From NCBI GenBank assembly GCA_035079385.1, contig JAVHKY010000001.1:12796501-12860500 (forward strand): a stretch of 64,000 nt of DNA, read 5' to 3'. Below the pieces are notes generated by a model. That model saw only the letters and a program-made list of their open reading frames with translations, searched no databases and was not told the origin of the DNA. How positions within the stretch are numbered: the first letter of the stretch is position 1; each line of letters begins with the position of its first letter. The stretch comes from Aspidiotus rigidus (lineage: Eukaryota; Arthropoda; Insecta; Hemiptera; Diaspididae). Below, in pieces: positions 55,101 to 64,000 of this stretch. Position numbers and translations under genes: made by a program.

Positions 55101-57384
55101 CATTAAACACAACTCGGAGTTTGGTTGTTGAGCTATCTGGTCTCATGACCGCGCGATGTGGTATAAAATATCGTTTTTTATTATCGAAAGATTGTTCAAT
55201 TTTGGACATGTGTCCAAGGTCAAGGTACTCTTGCATAAAATTTTCGTACGATTCTCGATCTTGAGCGTTATACCGAGTTGAAAATTTGCGAAGTTGTTTT
55301 TCAGCTCTAAGGTAAGAATCACCAAGTTCCAAAGGGTTTCTTTTGAATGGCAATTTAGCTACAAATTGGCCGTCCTTGTTTCGAACTAAGGTTTGTTGGA
55401 CAAATTCAGCACAGTTTTGTTGCTCTGTTTTTTCATTTTCGTAGGACTTTGCGTCTATTTCTTCTATTTGCCAAAATCGTTGTAGTTGATCTTGAACGTC
55501 CTGGCAAACCAGACCACAGAACGAGTCGCTCTGAGGTTTCTGAAAAATGAAGGGCCCAGATATGAGCCAACCAAATTGCGAATTTCGGAAAAACATTCCA
55601 TCGATTTTTTTGCTTTCGTTAGTTACCAAGGCTTCGTAGAATTCTGCGCCGATAAGAATATCTACGTCGTCATATCCAATTGACTTTTCAGCAAAGCAGC
55701 CCAATTCCCCATTATTGCGGATGGTATTTAGTATCGCTTGCCGATTGATGCTGAATGGAATTTTTGAGACCACTTCAGCGATGATTGAAATTTCGTACGA
55801 ATTGAACCGCGATCTGACAGTTAGCATAGCTGAAACATTCGACGTTTCGGCATTGCCAGTAATGCCACCAATGACGATGGGAGGTGTTTTGAAGGTCAAT
55901 AACCTGTGTTTTTTCACAAAAGCTTCCGTCACTAGGTTTGGTTGAGATCCTTGGTCTAGCAGGGAGCGGGCATGAGTGATTTTCTCAAACCCTGTTTTCG
56001 ATTTTTGGCTACAGTAAACGACCGCTGATGGCAAAATCACCATTTTATCGACGTTTTCTAATTTCGAAGTCGATAGTGTCGTCTTGACGACACTACTTTC
56101 CGTTGATGAAGAAGAAGCCTTTCCCGCGGCTTTATTACCTGACGAATTCGCTTCTTTATTGATATCATCACGGTGTAGCATCCAACTATGTTTCCCTCCA
56201 CATTTAGAACAATTCGGCCGCGGGCAATCATTTACCCCATGGAAGGGACTAAAACATTTGATGCATAATTGGTTCAGCTTGACCGTTTCAAATCGAGCAT
56301 ATGGACCTCTGGCGATAAACTTGTCACAATGATTTAAATAATGTGGTTTCGAGCAGACCACACATTTCATCGTTTGTTTGCTGGTGGAGAATGACTTTTT
56401 CTCAACCGATTTTTGTTTGTTTGTTGTCTCCGACATTTTTGACGCTGACGGAGGAGGGGGGTGAGGAGAATGTGACTCGAAGGTGTCAGCCCGTTTTTGT
56501 AAAAATCGGTGCAGATCATCCCATTTTGGGTAGGTTTGGCGAGTCTCGAACGAATCCTCGAAATCATCCCTAGTTTTTTGATCAAGAAGAAGCAGAATTC
56601 GAAATGCTATCATGCGAGCGCATGTATCATTTATTTCTTCACCAGCTGCCTTAAGAGCTTGAATCACGGAATTTACCTCGTCAGTTAAACGACGAATTTC
56701 TGAACGATCCCTAACTGGTTTCATTTTTTCGATTTTATTAAAAAGGTCACGAATCAATGCCCTTTTGTTATCGAATCTATTTAAAACCGATTGCCAGGCC
56801 CCGGGGTAGGATGCGCTCTCTAATTTCACATCACGAACAATTTTTCCAGCTTCGCCTGTCAATTTTGTTTTTAAGTAGTGTAGCTTACGAATATTTGGCA
56901 TGTTTGTATCGTGCACAAGATGCTCAAACATACCTCGCCAACTTGGGAATTCTACAATTTCCCCACTAAATTCGGGCACAACGATTTTGTCTAACTTTGT
57001 GTTAGGATCCGTAGGTTGTCGGAACGATTGATTGAGTTCAGGGGGAGAAAGCGATTCGCGTTCGCTTTGAATCGATAAGAGTTTATGAAACGACTTCACT
57101 TTACCCTCGTAGGTGGCTAAATAATCGGACGCACTACGAAGATCTCTTTCACACATAGCCATTATTGACGTATAATGTTCTTTATCGTCTTCGTCAGCCT
57201 CCATCATTATGGCGTCAGCGATGTTTTCAAAAATTTCCTTCAATTTGCGGAATTCAGTGAGGAAAGCTTCTAATTTAGAAACAGTTTCGATATTTAATGT
57301 TGAGCTCGACAAGTCAGCCATCTGACTCTTTACCCTCACTAAATTGAGTTTGGAGACGTTGTACTTTTTCTTTAAAGTACTCAT
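52147..57384 (-). CDS. BEL/Pao gag-pol polyprotein, 1745 aa, intact
   Basis: Single frame. About residues 1-110: helical gag N-terminus. About 135-300: capsid-like DUF1759 (PEFSGEIVEFPSWRGMF). About 338-400: three Cys/His knuckles starting CVVCSKPHYLNHC. About 470-630: aspartic protease with LLDQGSQ catalytic Asp. About 740-1000: reverse transcriptase, ACDVAKMYRKI then DFYMDDLITG (catalytic YMDD). About 1055-1180: RNase H-like, VGFCDASERAYAAVVY. About 1400-1440: integrase zinc domain ending CVVCKRF. About 1460-1570: integrase core, VGVDLAGPF, LSDNATNF and HKGGLWEAAVK (D, D, E). About 1650-1730: C-terminal DUF5641. Start chosen at the first ATG of the frame. The stop TAA lies in the 3' LTR. 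Length is normal for BEL/Pao. Confidence 0.96.
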   Translation of the reverse strand: MSTLKKKYNVSKLNLVRVKSQMADLSSSTLNIETVSKLEAFLTEFRKLKEIFENIADAIMMEADEDDKEHYTSIMAMCERDLRSASDYLATYEGKVKSFHKLLSIQSERESLSPPELNQSFRQPTDPNTKLDKIVVPEFSGEIVEFPSWRGMFEHLVHDTNMPNIRKLHYLKTKLTGEAGKIVRDVKLESASYPGAWQSVLNRFDNKRALIRDLFNKIEKMKPVRDRSEIRRLTDEVNSVIQALKAAGEEINDTCARMIAFRILLLLDQKTRDDFEDSFETRQTYPKWDDLHRFLQKRADTFESHSPHPPPPSASKMSETTNKQKSVEKKSFSTSKQTMKCVVCSKPHYLNHCDKFIARGPYARFETVKLNQLCIKCFSPFHGVNDCPRPNCSKCGGKHSWMLHRDDINKEANSSGNKAAGKASSSSTESSVVKTTLSTSKLENVDKMVILPSAVVYCSQKSKTGFEKITHARSLLDQGSQPNLVTEAFVKKHRLLTFKTPPIVIGGITGNAETSNVSAMLTVRSRFNSYEISIIAEVVSKIPFSINRQAILNTIRNNGELGCFAEKSIGYDDVDILIGAEFYEALVTNESKKIDGMFFRNSQFGWLISGPFIFQKPQSDSFCGLVCQDVQDQLQRFWQIEEIDAKSYENEKTEQQNCAEFVQQTLVRNKDGQFVAKLPFKRNPLELGDSYLRAEKQLRKFSTRYNAQDRESYENFMQEYLDLGHMSKIEQSFDNKKRYFIPHRAVMRPDSSTTKLRVVFNASAPTSSGLSLNDILMIGPKIQPNLLDIIMKFRKHEIVFACDVAKMYRKILVDKSDRHLQSILWQPPENNEIEKFELNTITYGTSPASFIATYCLEVLGNELESHFPAGARAIKSDFYMDDLITGEKTVEEAVELQKIIHNQLKGANFLLRKYVSNSEQFLAHIDPDLIEKSENRTFGPKDSVSLLGIQWNPTTDEFKFKIQLRADKSFLQKLTKRTLLSEISRIFDPLGILAPVTVRAKLLLQEVWFEEKGWDEPTSEKIRQSFIEYYDELECLTRLSFRRKYTQLKGVVTTKLVGFCDASERAYAAVVYICSTNELGNIDSYIVAAKTKIAPKGSFKLTIPKLELQAAELLSRLIEKVSSVLQITSIWAFSDSEVALAWLRGDINRWTVFVQNRVRKIVHVIPPQRWKYCPSKENPADLATRGIPVQKLINSKIWFHGPEFLSSGVEIEQTSQIEPDTLMKNLPEVRKNVFLSEKNIFCTHTIINKFSDLNKLIRVFAYVARFVKIIRRRELKNIRIAMSKRFTRSKKIVSFSPANVHLKSVECRASLLAIVSYIQHSHYAKEITLIKNNKPLTKSSPIFNLNPIIDNNEVIRSKSRLQNANLSFETKNLIILPAKCEFVKTMVRYVHVRYFHSTIAFIVNFVRSSYHIHGGLLNVVKQTVRECVVCKRFSVQTSQQKVGQLPSCRVNVSRPFSNVGVDLAGPFRTKCVGHRTTKIGKAYAAIFVCTAVKAVHIEVLSSLSSESFMSILNRFTSRRGVPEKILSDNATNFGGSNNFINATRSKEIHWEFITPRAPHKGGLWEAAVKSAKRHLIRSTKGYILNFEELGTIFTQIEAILNSRPLCRQSETTLTPGHFLVGSHLLLPSIVSSTAETLPIGKRYILMQSIIQSFWRAWRKDYLNELRHVAKWRNPHPNIKVGDIVVLVEDFAPPATWNLGKIEEVYPDKDGLVRVVSVKSGKSIFKRDVRKLIRLVEDGSSTGGEC
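52153..52162 (-). promoter_or_regulatory. BEL/Pao polypurine tract
   Basis: GGGGGGAGAA on the minus strand, directly against the 3' LTR; primes plus-strand DNA synthesis. It overlaps the last codons of the polyprotein. Confidence 0.88.
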
Positions 57385-57837
57385 TTTGACAGAGACGAGA
57401 AGAAATATTTATTTTCAAAGATTTGCGAAAATACGAGATTTATGAGAGAATAGTTTAAATCGAAATTTATTATAAGTAGTTCAATCTCCTTATCAGAAGA
57501 GACGATAAGAAAGACGTTACGAATACGAATTAGTTTACAAACTAGTGTAACAGTTTCAATACGTACGAATGGGCTCACGATAGAGCGAACTTGTTAAATC
57601 CTGATGACCGATTGCCACCAGTTGAATGCAATTGACCCGATTAGCTTATCACTACACAGTACCGAACGAATATCGAACAAATTTGGAACGACATGCGATC
57701 GATGTGCGCGCGAGATAGTTTAATAATTAGCGTCAATTGTCAATTACTACCGATCCGTGCCATACGATCGCGTAAAATTATGCACAAATCGCACAAGTTT
57801 TGCGGAAGCGCGCACCGAATTACACACCGTACGGACG
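57385..57837 (-). other. BEL/Pao 5' leader
   Basis: About 450 bases between primer-binding site and the polyprotein ATG. No frame of note; it should hold the packaging signal. Confidence 0.6.
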
Positions 57838-57855
57838 ATCCGGCCCGGAGGACCA
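57838..57855 (-). promoter_or_regulatory. BEL/Pao primer-binding site
   Basis: TGGTCCTCCGGGCCGGAT on the minus strand, 6 bases inside the 5' LTR. It starts with TGG (complement of tRNA CCA) and is close to the complement of an insect tRNA-Tyr 3' end, with about two transitions. The tRNA identity is inferred from memory of the tRNA and needs checking. Confidence 0.65.
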
Positions 57856-57861
57856 AATAAA

Positions 57862-58026
57862 TGTTGCGAAGATATACTAAAGTATACGTGGTTGTAGACT
57901 GTAAAAACCATACTGAGTTTATTTGAAAGGAATTTACGCACATTACGAGATAAGTTGTCCATACAAAAGGACTGATAAAATACAATGCAATGATTTGTTT
58001 GAAGAGAGGGAATTTTAACATTAACA
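57862..58026 (-). repeat. BEL/Pao 5' LTR
   Basis: 165 bp, identical to 51988-52152. Promoter is expected in here, but I see no strong TATA box in the right place. Confidence 0.95.
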
Positions 58027-58031
58027 CTCAG
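58027..58031. repeat. BEL/Pao target duplication, right copy
   Basis: CTCAG, identical to 51983-51987. Confidence 0.92.
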
Positions 58032-58110
58032 CAAGGACTAGTTCTGTGACTTTAAGCCCTTGCTTGGGTTGTTTCAATTCTGAACCTAACCTAACCAACA
58101 CAACCCAACA
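58027..58110 (-). pseudogene. Upstream part of the ORF split by BEL/Pao
   Basis: Minus frame SELKQPKQGLKVTELVLAEE joins across the CTCAG duplication to ERSLLIQENATL at 51987, restoring one charged coil. It is followed upstream by CCTAACCTAACC (58083-58094). Confidence 0.45.
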
Positions 58111-58239
58111 GCCTACAAATTGCTGGGATGAAAGTAATTGATTCTAGGTTTATTTTTAACGACAAATTCAAAGCCATTTTCTGTTTTCTGATAAGACGTC
58201 AGGTTCTCAAGTAATCATGCAAAACATTCAAAAATGAGG

Positions 58240-58815
58240 TACATATTTTATTTTATTTTATTTTATTTTATTTATTTATTTTTTTACGAGCATTTCAGCT
58301 GCACATAAGGGCTAAGGACCAAACGCCCGAGTCAATAAGATAACACTCTAATTTATTTAATACTTATTTATGGAACAACTGTAAGAACAGATACCAGCTA
58401 GTACTGCTTACCATAATGGCGCGGCTACGGGTTTCCAGAGTCATCTCCTCCGGAGTGCCTCCTGACAGAGCAGCCTCTCTACCATTGCAACTAAGGGCTG
58501 CGCATTTCCCCATTTCGGATTTATGAGGAAAATTCCAGACATACCTGAATGAGTCTGCGAACCACTGTGACCCATACTCCAAAGTGGGTTGGGTTTAACA
58601 GCTGTCCAATGGCACCTTATCCACCCAAGTACTAACAACTCTATCATGGCCCACAGAACACCGCAGTGGCCCGACGCCACCATATGGACGCTACCCGCAG
58701 CAAGGGCTTTTACGCCTTCAGGGTTCGTCAGACTCCACTTAGATACGAACAAGACCCGCACATTGACTGACTGCCTTCTGGATTACCTCAAGTGTATTGT
58801 ACGGTCTACTTGAGT
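58240..58815 (-). mobile_element. Possible 3' end of a non-LTR element with (TAAAA)n tail
   Basis: On the minus strand a GC-richer segment (58815-58360) with a 106-codon open frame and unrelated overlapping frames runs through TTAGCCCTTATGTGCAGC into (ATAAA)n/(TAAAA)n at 58241-58285. A simple A-rich tail after a GC-richer 3' part is typical of non-LTR retrotransposons. I recognise no protein motif in it, so the assignment rests on the tail and composition. Confidence 0.42.
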
Positions 58816-61007
58816 TCAACATATCTTTTCCTTCCTTCTTCTTTCACAAAAAATACTGGCTGACACTTTCGAATACCGGCTTTCGCTTTTTACCATATGG
58901 CTTGTTCTGTTTTAGAGGACACGCTATAGTTTATACTGCTAAACTAAAACTTACACAGTGATAACATAGCATACTTATATATTAACCAAACTACTCCAAA
59001 GGGGATGAGAAGCCCTTAGTGAGTTCAATGATCTTTACCCAACGGCGCCGCACCCCTGATATCGATTGACCGTCACATATGTACGGAGTATCTTGGAAAG
59101 CGACCTAAATGCGGTGGAAGGGGCGAAGGCTATTCTATTACGCATCGGTAAAAGATTTTATTTTTGTCGGTGGTCCAATGCAATTGATTAGCAGGAATAT
59201 TGAACGGTTCTTTGGCTGCAAGAGAGTACATCATTAACGTTCTTCTGCTCGGTATCTCCAGTCTTTTCTGGTAATCCCTTTGCAAGAGTTCTTCTATGTA
59301 ATGTCTGTATTGCGAGTATTTGAAATAAAATTCTAAACATAGATTGGGCACAGTTTTTGTTTGTAATTGTGGACATAACACGTCCTATCTTTCGACTCTT
59401 TCTCTTGCCCGAGAAAATCTTTGCTCTCCATCCCTTAAGAGGAAGCTGGTCTTGAACCTCGAGAGTCAATGAGCATATCGTGGTCATCGATTCTTTCTGG
59501 TGCAAAAAAACTCGCGGCGCTCGTATTTTCCGATCAGAGATCTTAAATTATTGTAATCCGTATTATCCGCGATAGGTCGAATGTTCTCTCGCGCGCCATA
59601 AAATAACATAAAATGAAGAATTTCCATCCGTAAAGCACGGAATCAGCGTTGATATACACATACGCCAATACTCGTAAATTAATCCGGCTCGTAAAACAAG
59701 GTTAATTATTTCACTTCGTATAGAGTGGTGGTCAAACAAATTCTGAAAAAGGTTTTTTAACGAGTATCCTATATAAAATGGCTCAACTAATTTACGACAA
59801 TAAGAATAAGCTGGATTAAATGGAAAAACTTAGCGCGATCAAACCGATGTGCGCTCAAGAACTAGTTAGGAAGTTTCGTATCAATTCGCGGACACGCGGA
59901 ATTCGTGTTCACATCTTTACACGCATACATTCTTTGGCTATAAACAGCGTATGTATACCTAATGCTGGTATACGTATTTTAGCATCGGGCTGAGAACACG
60001 ATCTTGTAAAATTATGATGCTCGTTACTTCTTATGACAAATTGAAATGAATGTTGGTTTTATCGCGCGCGTTGCCCCGCATATATGGATTATCTATTACG
60101 ACTTTACATTAAAGAAACGTTCGAAATCGTTCATTTCGATGCAACAATTTGTGGGCAGTTCGAGTTCTGAAACATGAGCAAACTATATCGAAGCTCGGCT
60201 ATGAAAAAATACAATTTGCAAACCGGGGAGCATTAACACGATACTATGCCACATTTCACCAAAGCGAAATACTTATTAATTCTCCATCGGTTTTAAATTC
60301 GTTTGGCCTCCTTCACGCGAACACTTCCTTGTTCCACAATTCTTAATCTCATTTCGAGAATCTTTCTAAGCTCGCGTTCGTGTATGCTTTTTTATGGCCC
60401 TCATCATCATCAGTAAAAATTTGCGAAAAAGGAGCGGTTTTTGTAGTTTTCATGTTTCAATTTTCATTTTCGGTTATGAATTAATTAAAATGTAAGAGTA
60501 TTATCGAGCAGTATTGACCTTATCACCAGCAAATATTCGCGATTCACCTATATACTCCACAAAAAGGGCTTGCAACACTTAATTTTGATTTGTTTCGTTC
60601 TCGTTTTCTGTAGCATATTGAAAGGGTATAAAGGTTGGATTCCAAACGAGAAAAGGAGGACAAACAATTTTTATAATAACAATTTGTTCCTTAAAACTAA
60701 TACCGAACGAGTAATTTAAAGTTGAAACTTTAATTCAAATTTTTCATGGAATACTTTGATTGTCAGACGCCCTTCTGCCAGAACCCTCCTCATTTCTTTT
60801 AGGCAATATCATCATTTGAAAATTTGAGGTCTCACACACAAGTACTTTGCCATCAATTTTCGCGTGGAATCAAAATAAGAAATTTGATTTCGTGTCGCCT
60901 GAGAAGCGGAAATGTATAACAGAAAGAATCAAAGTAATTCAATTATTTAGTATAAAAATTGAAGCGTCAACGTAGGTTGTATTTTTGAGCCTCGATTCAT
61001 TTTGTAG
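58816..61007. other. No recognised gene
   Basis: Two overlapping minus frames of 83 and 105 codons (59381-59130, 59505-59188) have no motif. The rest is AT-rich. Part of this may be upstream or intron sequence of the 61008 exon. Confidence 0.35.
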
Positions 61008-61531
61008 AACTTACTGTTGCCAGTTCACCGAATACTACCCGAAGTAAAGATCCGAATGAATTTCTAGATGTTCGTTCAAGCAATGTTGGACCAGTACGTG
61101 ACAATTCATTGATCAAACAGGTGGCAGATGATCCATTGGAATCCTGTACTTCGTCCCCTACAGCTGTACCAAACGTTTTACAATTTTCTGTCCTGGAAAG
61201 CCGAATAAAGGAGCTTGAAGAAGAAATAAGGAATTCGAAAGAAGAGAATACGCGTTTACAACAAATAAATTTTGATTTGAAGACAGAGTGTACACGTTTA
61301 CAACAAAGAACTTTTTATGTTGAGACAATTATAAAAGATGAAGATTTATGTAATCACTTCACAGGGTTATCTGGGAAAGTTGTGACTCGCTATTTTGTTG
61401 CTGTGAACATTTATATTAAAATTAATTACTTATTGTTATTCTTACAGATTTCGACCTTACTGAAGAGCGTTTGCTGGACAGCTGTATATTTTGTGAATGT
61501 AAATAACCTGCCGTATTATAGATGTAAATAA
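61008..61531 (+). CDS. Transposase-like exon with coiled coil (partial gene)
   Basis: After an acceptor-like CATTTTGTAG (to 61007) the frame runs through a Ser/Asp-rich lead, a leucine-zipper-like coil (LESRIKELEEEIRNSKEENTRLQQ) and FYVETIIKDEDLCNHFTGL. That last phrase resembles the helix-turn-helix segment before the catalytic domain of Harbinger/IS4-like (DDE_Tnp_4) transposases and THAP-linked relatives. The frame then reads an apolar tail to a stop at 61531, probably intron. No DDE core is seen downstream. It is either the surviving exon of a DNA transposon or of a domesticated derivative. Confidence 0.48.
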
Positions 61532-61735
61532 ACCCAGTATCTGTAGTAGATTATCAATTATTATATTCGGTTTAAATAAGTCTATTCTAGAAACGATCGC
61601 ATCTCTGGTAATGATACCAATTTTGAATGTTTTTCTATAGCTTCCTTTGAAAACTTAAAAAGTACACGGATTTTTTCTTTCTCTTGTTGTAATACGAATG
61701 ATTTTGCAGCTTGAGTGCAAAAAGTTGGTCCTCTG

Positions 61736-63312
61736 TCAAGATACGCCTTTTAAGTCGTCAGATTCAACTGCAGAGTCATCGTCGTCCAGAAATTCTAAGA
61801 CTTCATCCATGGTGGTAAGTATTATTGATCCCTGATCCAGAACATGCTGCTCTATATGTGACTTCTTCGTATCTTCCTTGCGGTAGGTTCTGGGACACAT
61901 CAGCGGGCAATAACCGGGTTTCGGGTCAGGAAAAACTGTCAACAGAAATTATTTGTGCATAACCACACGGCCGTCTTGAAATTAGTGGGAACAAGTTTAT
62001 ATGTGGTAGCCTAAAATCAATATAATTTTAAACTTACAGTCGTGCCGGTACCTATGATCTTGATTGATGTGGTTCTTTGTTATATTCTGTACAAGGCATT
62101 GACAAGGACATGTAAGGGTGAAAGAATGGTGAATGCGGTAATCTGCTTTTGTATGGCCTTTTGAGGTGTGCTCGAGTGCGTGCTTATTCCTCATGGTCTT
62201 AGTACCGATTTCATTGCACCATGAGCACTGATATGCAATCGTTTCTCTTTTCTGAACAGATAGAACCAATTGGGTTTTACTTGTCAACGATATCTCGATA
62301 TCTCAAAAAAGAAATACTTACATTTGTGCCTGCATTTTTCTTGGACAGATCCCCCGGTTTCGCCGTGTCGGCCACTAATTCACAGTCGGGTTCAAGATGT
62401 ATTATATCATCAATAATATGTTTGATATCCTCTTTCGTCAGATTTTCGGCTAACGTATTTGCGATGTCCAGCAGAACTTTCTTCTTTTCCAACGTACTCC
62501 CCAATGTTCGTGGTAAGAGTTTGTCCAACTCATTTCTCAACTGAGGAAAAAAAACATTGGAATTTCGCATATTTTATATTGATATCAAGTCTAAATAACC
62601 TACTTGATCTAATGTAATCAACCTGGATGATTCAACGTTGGTTGTTTGCAGTCTGCTGGAGGATGCAACGTTGGTTTTTTGCAGTCCAGAAGATGATGCT
62701 TTCATTCCAACAGCTGCATCAAAAGGAATACGCATTTTATAAAATATTTTTAAAATGACATGAAAATGAGATCTGACACTAGAGTTAGAAAATATGTACC
62801 ATCAATTTCCGGAAAATATGCTCCGTGTAAAGTACGTGTCATTCTTATTATTTTGGCCCAGGACTTGAATTTTTTATGTAGAGTCGGTAGTAATGAAATT
62901 TCATAAAGAGATCGCTCTCTTAATTCTCGTTTAATGACTTCTGGAATTGGCAATGCATCTATATCCTCGAAATTGGTGATCACGTCTTGTGCATCAATAT
63001 TCTCACTGTTGAAGAAAAATACCGACCTATATGATCGCGTTGTAGGAAAATTTACAAAAATTATTCGTACCATTTGTCAAGTTCGCCTTCTTCGTTAATC
63101 ATACGGACGGTTTTTTTTTTTTTTAGTTGTCTGTTTATAATGGAGTACCCTGGGTACAGGATCGGCTCACCAATTTCATCGTCAATAAACGAAACCCTAG
63201 AAATCGAGGAGAATATTATGTAGGTACGTTCTTTGTCAAAGGAAGTAATAATGTGATAACATCATACCAAAATTAATGAATGAACTTACCAAACGGCTTT
63301 GTTTTGTGACAT
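61736..63312 (-). CDS. Seven-exon gene, 365-aa zinc-finger-like protein, function unknown
   Basis: Exons (minus): 63312-63290, 63196-63071, 63005-62800, 62713-62604, 62540-62322, 62251-62038, 61935-61736. All six introns are GT...AG, and phases agree at each junction, summing to 366 codons with the stop. The protein starts MSQNKAVW and has a Lys-run near residue 37. A region with LRNELDKLLPRTLGSTLEKK (about 156-228) is probably helical. Then come two Cys/His clusters, YQCSWCNEIGTKTMRNKH with a following CPCQC..H..H group, and YCPLMCPRTYRK...H...H, C2H2-like. The tail is acidic (EFLDDDDSAVESDD). A nuclear DNA- or RNA-binding role is only a guess. Start and splice sites are from sequence alone. 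Confidence 0.68.
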
Positions 63313-63548
63313 GACTATGAGTTTTGACCACTATGAATTTTGAAACGTTCAGAATTTTATGGTAGGCTACACAATGAAAAAAATGATTTATTGTACAAAA
63401 TGCTGCAGGTTAAGCTTTGACTAAAGCAGCCGCGGCCGCAGATTTTTAACCACGGTACATTATAGATTGATTTTCCAACTACGTCATATCTATCGATAAC
63501 AGCGATATTCCTTCCAACGGCATATCGATTCCCATAAGGTTAGTACAG
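63313..63548. other. Possible upstream region of the seven-exon gene
   Basis: Non-coding; includes GCAGCCGCGGCCGC, a small GC-rich island near 63427-63440, about 120 bases upstream of the predicted ATG. No TATA box stands out. Confidence 0.3.
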
Positions 63549-63706
63549 GGACGTTTCGATCATTCATCAGTACTTTAAAATAAAAGAGAAGTTAAGGATA
63601 AAAAGTTGATATTCACGATCTTGAAGCTCACCTGTGTGTGAAAAGTCACTTTTTATTCTTAACTTTTCTTTCATTCTGAAGTACTGATGAATGATTGAAA
63701 TGTTCC
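63549..63706. repeat. Foldback unit with 58-bp arms and hammerhead remnants
   Basis: 63549-63606 and 63648-63706 are inverted copies with a few mismatches (shared CATTCATCAGTACTT and AAGTTAA-GATAAAAAGT). On the minus strand the left arm has CUGAUGA, a short AUGAUC, then GAAACGUC; the right arm carries the same in plus orientation with changes. So each arm contains a shrunken hammerhead core lacking a real stem II. Confidence 0.7.
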
Positions 63707-64000
63707 TATGTTACTCTTATGGGGATAATAAAGCTGCTGGAAGCTGATGTTCTTCTTATTGGGTACTTTTGTCTACAGTTATCAGTGCTGTGACGTCATG
63801 GAAAATCAATCTATAGAGGTAGAGCACCTACAAGGGAGAGTAGTAAATCCACCATCTTGTTTGCAGAAACGACCTAACGTCCATAAGAGCCCGTGTTAAA
63901 TTCGTGTTTTTCAATGACAAATAACTCGAGACTTGCTCGATGGATTTCTTAGAAAAATCAATTGTCAGAAAGGAAATTTTGTGGGTTGGAAACAATCTGT
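63707..64000. other. Window end, nothing recognised
   Basis: No coding or repeat signal seen. Confidence 0.4.

Larger units (their letters stand above)
51988..58026 (-). mobile_element. Complete BEL/Pao LTR retrotransposon, 6039 bp
   Basis: Bounded by 165-bp LTRs (51988-52152 and 57862-58026) that I read as identical base for base, with CTCAG duplicated outside. On the minus strand the order is 5' LTR, primer-binding site, leader, one 1745-codon gag-pol frame, polypurine tract, 3' LTR. LTRs begin TGTTAATG and end CGCAACA, the TG...CA form. No stop or frameshift in the frame. Identical LTRs mean insertion within recent population history. Everything needed in cis for transposition is visible. 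It sits inside an older gag-like ORF. Confidence 0.96.

Noticed and set aside
59130..59505. Overlapping 83- and 105-codon frames as a retroelement RNase H or RT piece
   Set aside because: Lys/Arg-rich but no recognisable motif; overlap in two frames suggests chance.
1..64000. CRISPR arrays, tRNA or rRNA genes, bacterial operons
   Set aside because: No regularly spaced identical repeats with unique spacers, no cloverleaf or rRNA text noticed, and gene structure is eukaryotic.

Overview
This window is eukaryotic, AT-rich nuclear DNA dominated by transposable elements. It is most likely from an arthropod, probably an insect. The reasons are short GT-AG introns, BEL/Pao, Penelope-like (PLE), hAT-like and Polinton/Maverick sequences side by side, and a few (CCTAA)n arrays of the insect telomere type. 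There are no bacterial operons or ribosome binding sites. Species cannot be named from the sequence alone.

Layout. 1-5.4 kb: no recognisable genes. 5.5-7.2 kb: a non-autonomous hAT element with a perfect 8-bp target duplication. 7.9-8.6 kb: hammerhead-ribozyme-like motifs and a GC-richer tandem repeat. 11-12 kb: a decayed PLE. 12.3-12.7 kb: hairpins. 14.2-17.8 kb: a nearly complete but broken PLE (RT plus GIY-YIG endonuclease) between inverted repeats. 18-19 kb: a TTAA-flanked MITE and a small unknown ORF. 20.2-22.7 kb: a terminal-inverted-repeat element; a second copy at 25.9-30.4 kb is broken by two insertions. One is an 839-bp element with a 12-bp target duplication carrying a coiled-coil ORF. 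The other is a Polinton fragment (packaging ATPase, spliced membrane-RING gene, protease-like N-terminus, integrase). 35.6-38.2 kb: a GTCGAC-rich MITE and a second PLE. 38.3-40.3 and 46.7-48.5 kb: two related non-LTR gag (plus endonuclease) remnants. 42.3-44.3 kb: a third PLE. 48.8-49.4 kb: a second GTCGAC MITE. 49.5-58.1 kb: a decayed gag-like retroelement ORF hit twice, by a 1.1-kb TRIM-like LTR element and by a complete 6.0-kb BEL/Pao retrotransposon. 61-63.3 kb: a transposase-like exon and a seven-exon gene of unknown function on the opposite strand.

The elements form a readable insertion history. The BEL/Pao copy has two LTRs that read as identical, an intact 1745-aa polyprotein, a primer-binding site, a polypurine tract and a 5-bp target duplication, so it is young and perhaps still mobile. 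The PLEs are all broken, but small hammerhead-like folds lie beside several of them and also in isolated places. All intact examples have a self-complementary stem III, which fits RNA that cleaves as a dimer. The most unusual coding feature is a small spliced transmembrane-RING gene between Polinton ATPase and integrase genes.
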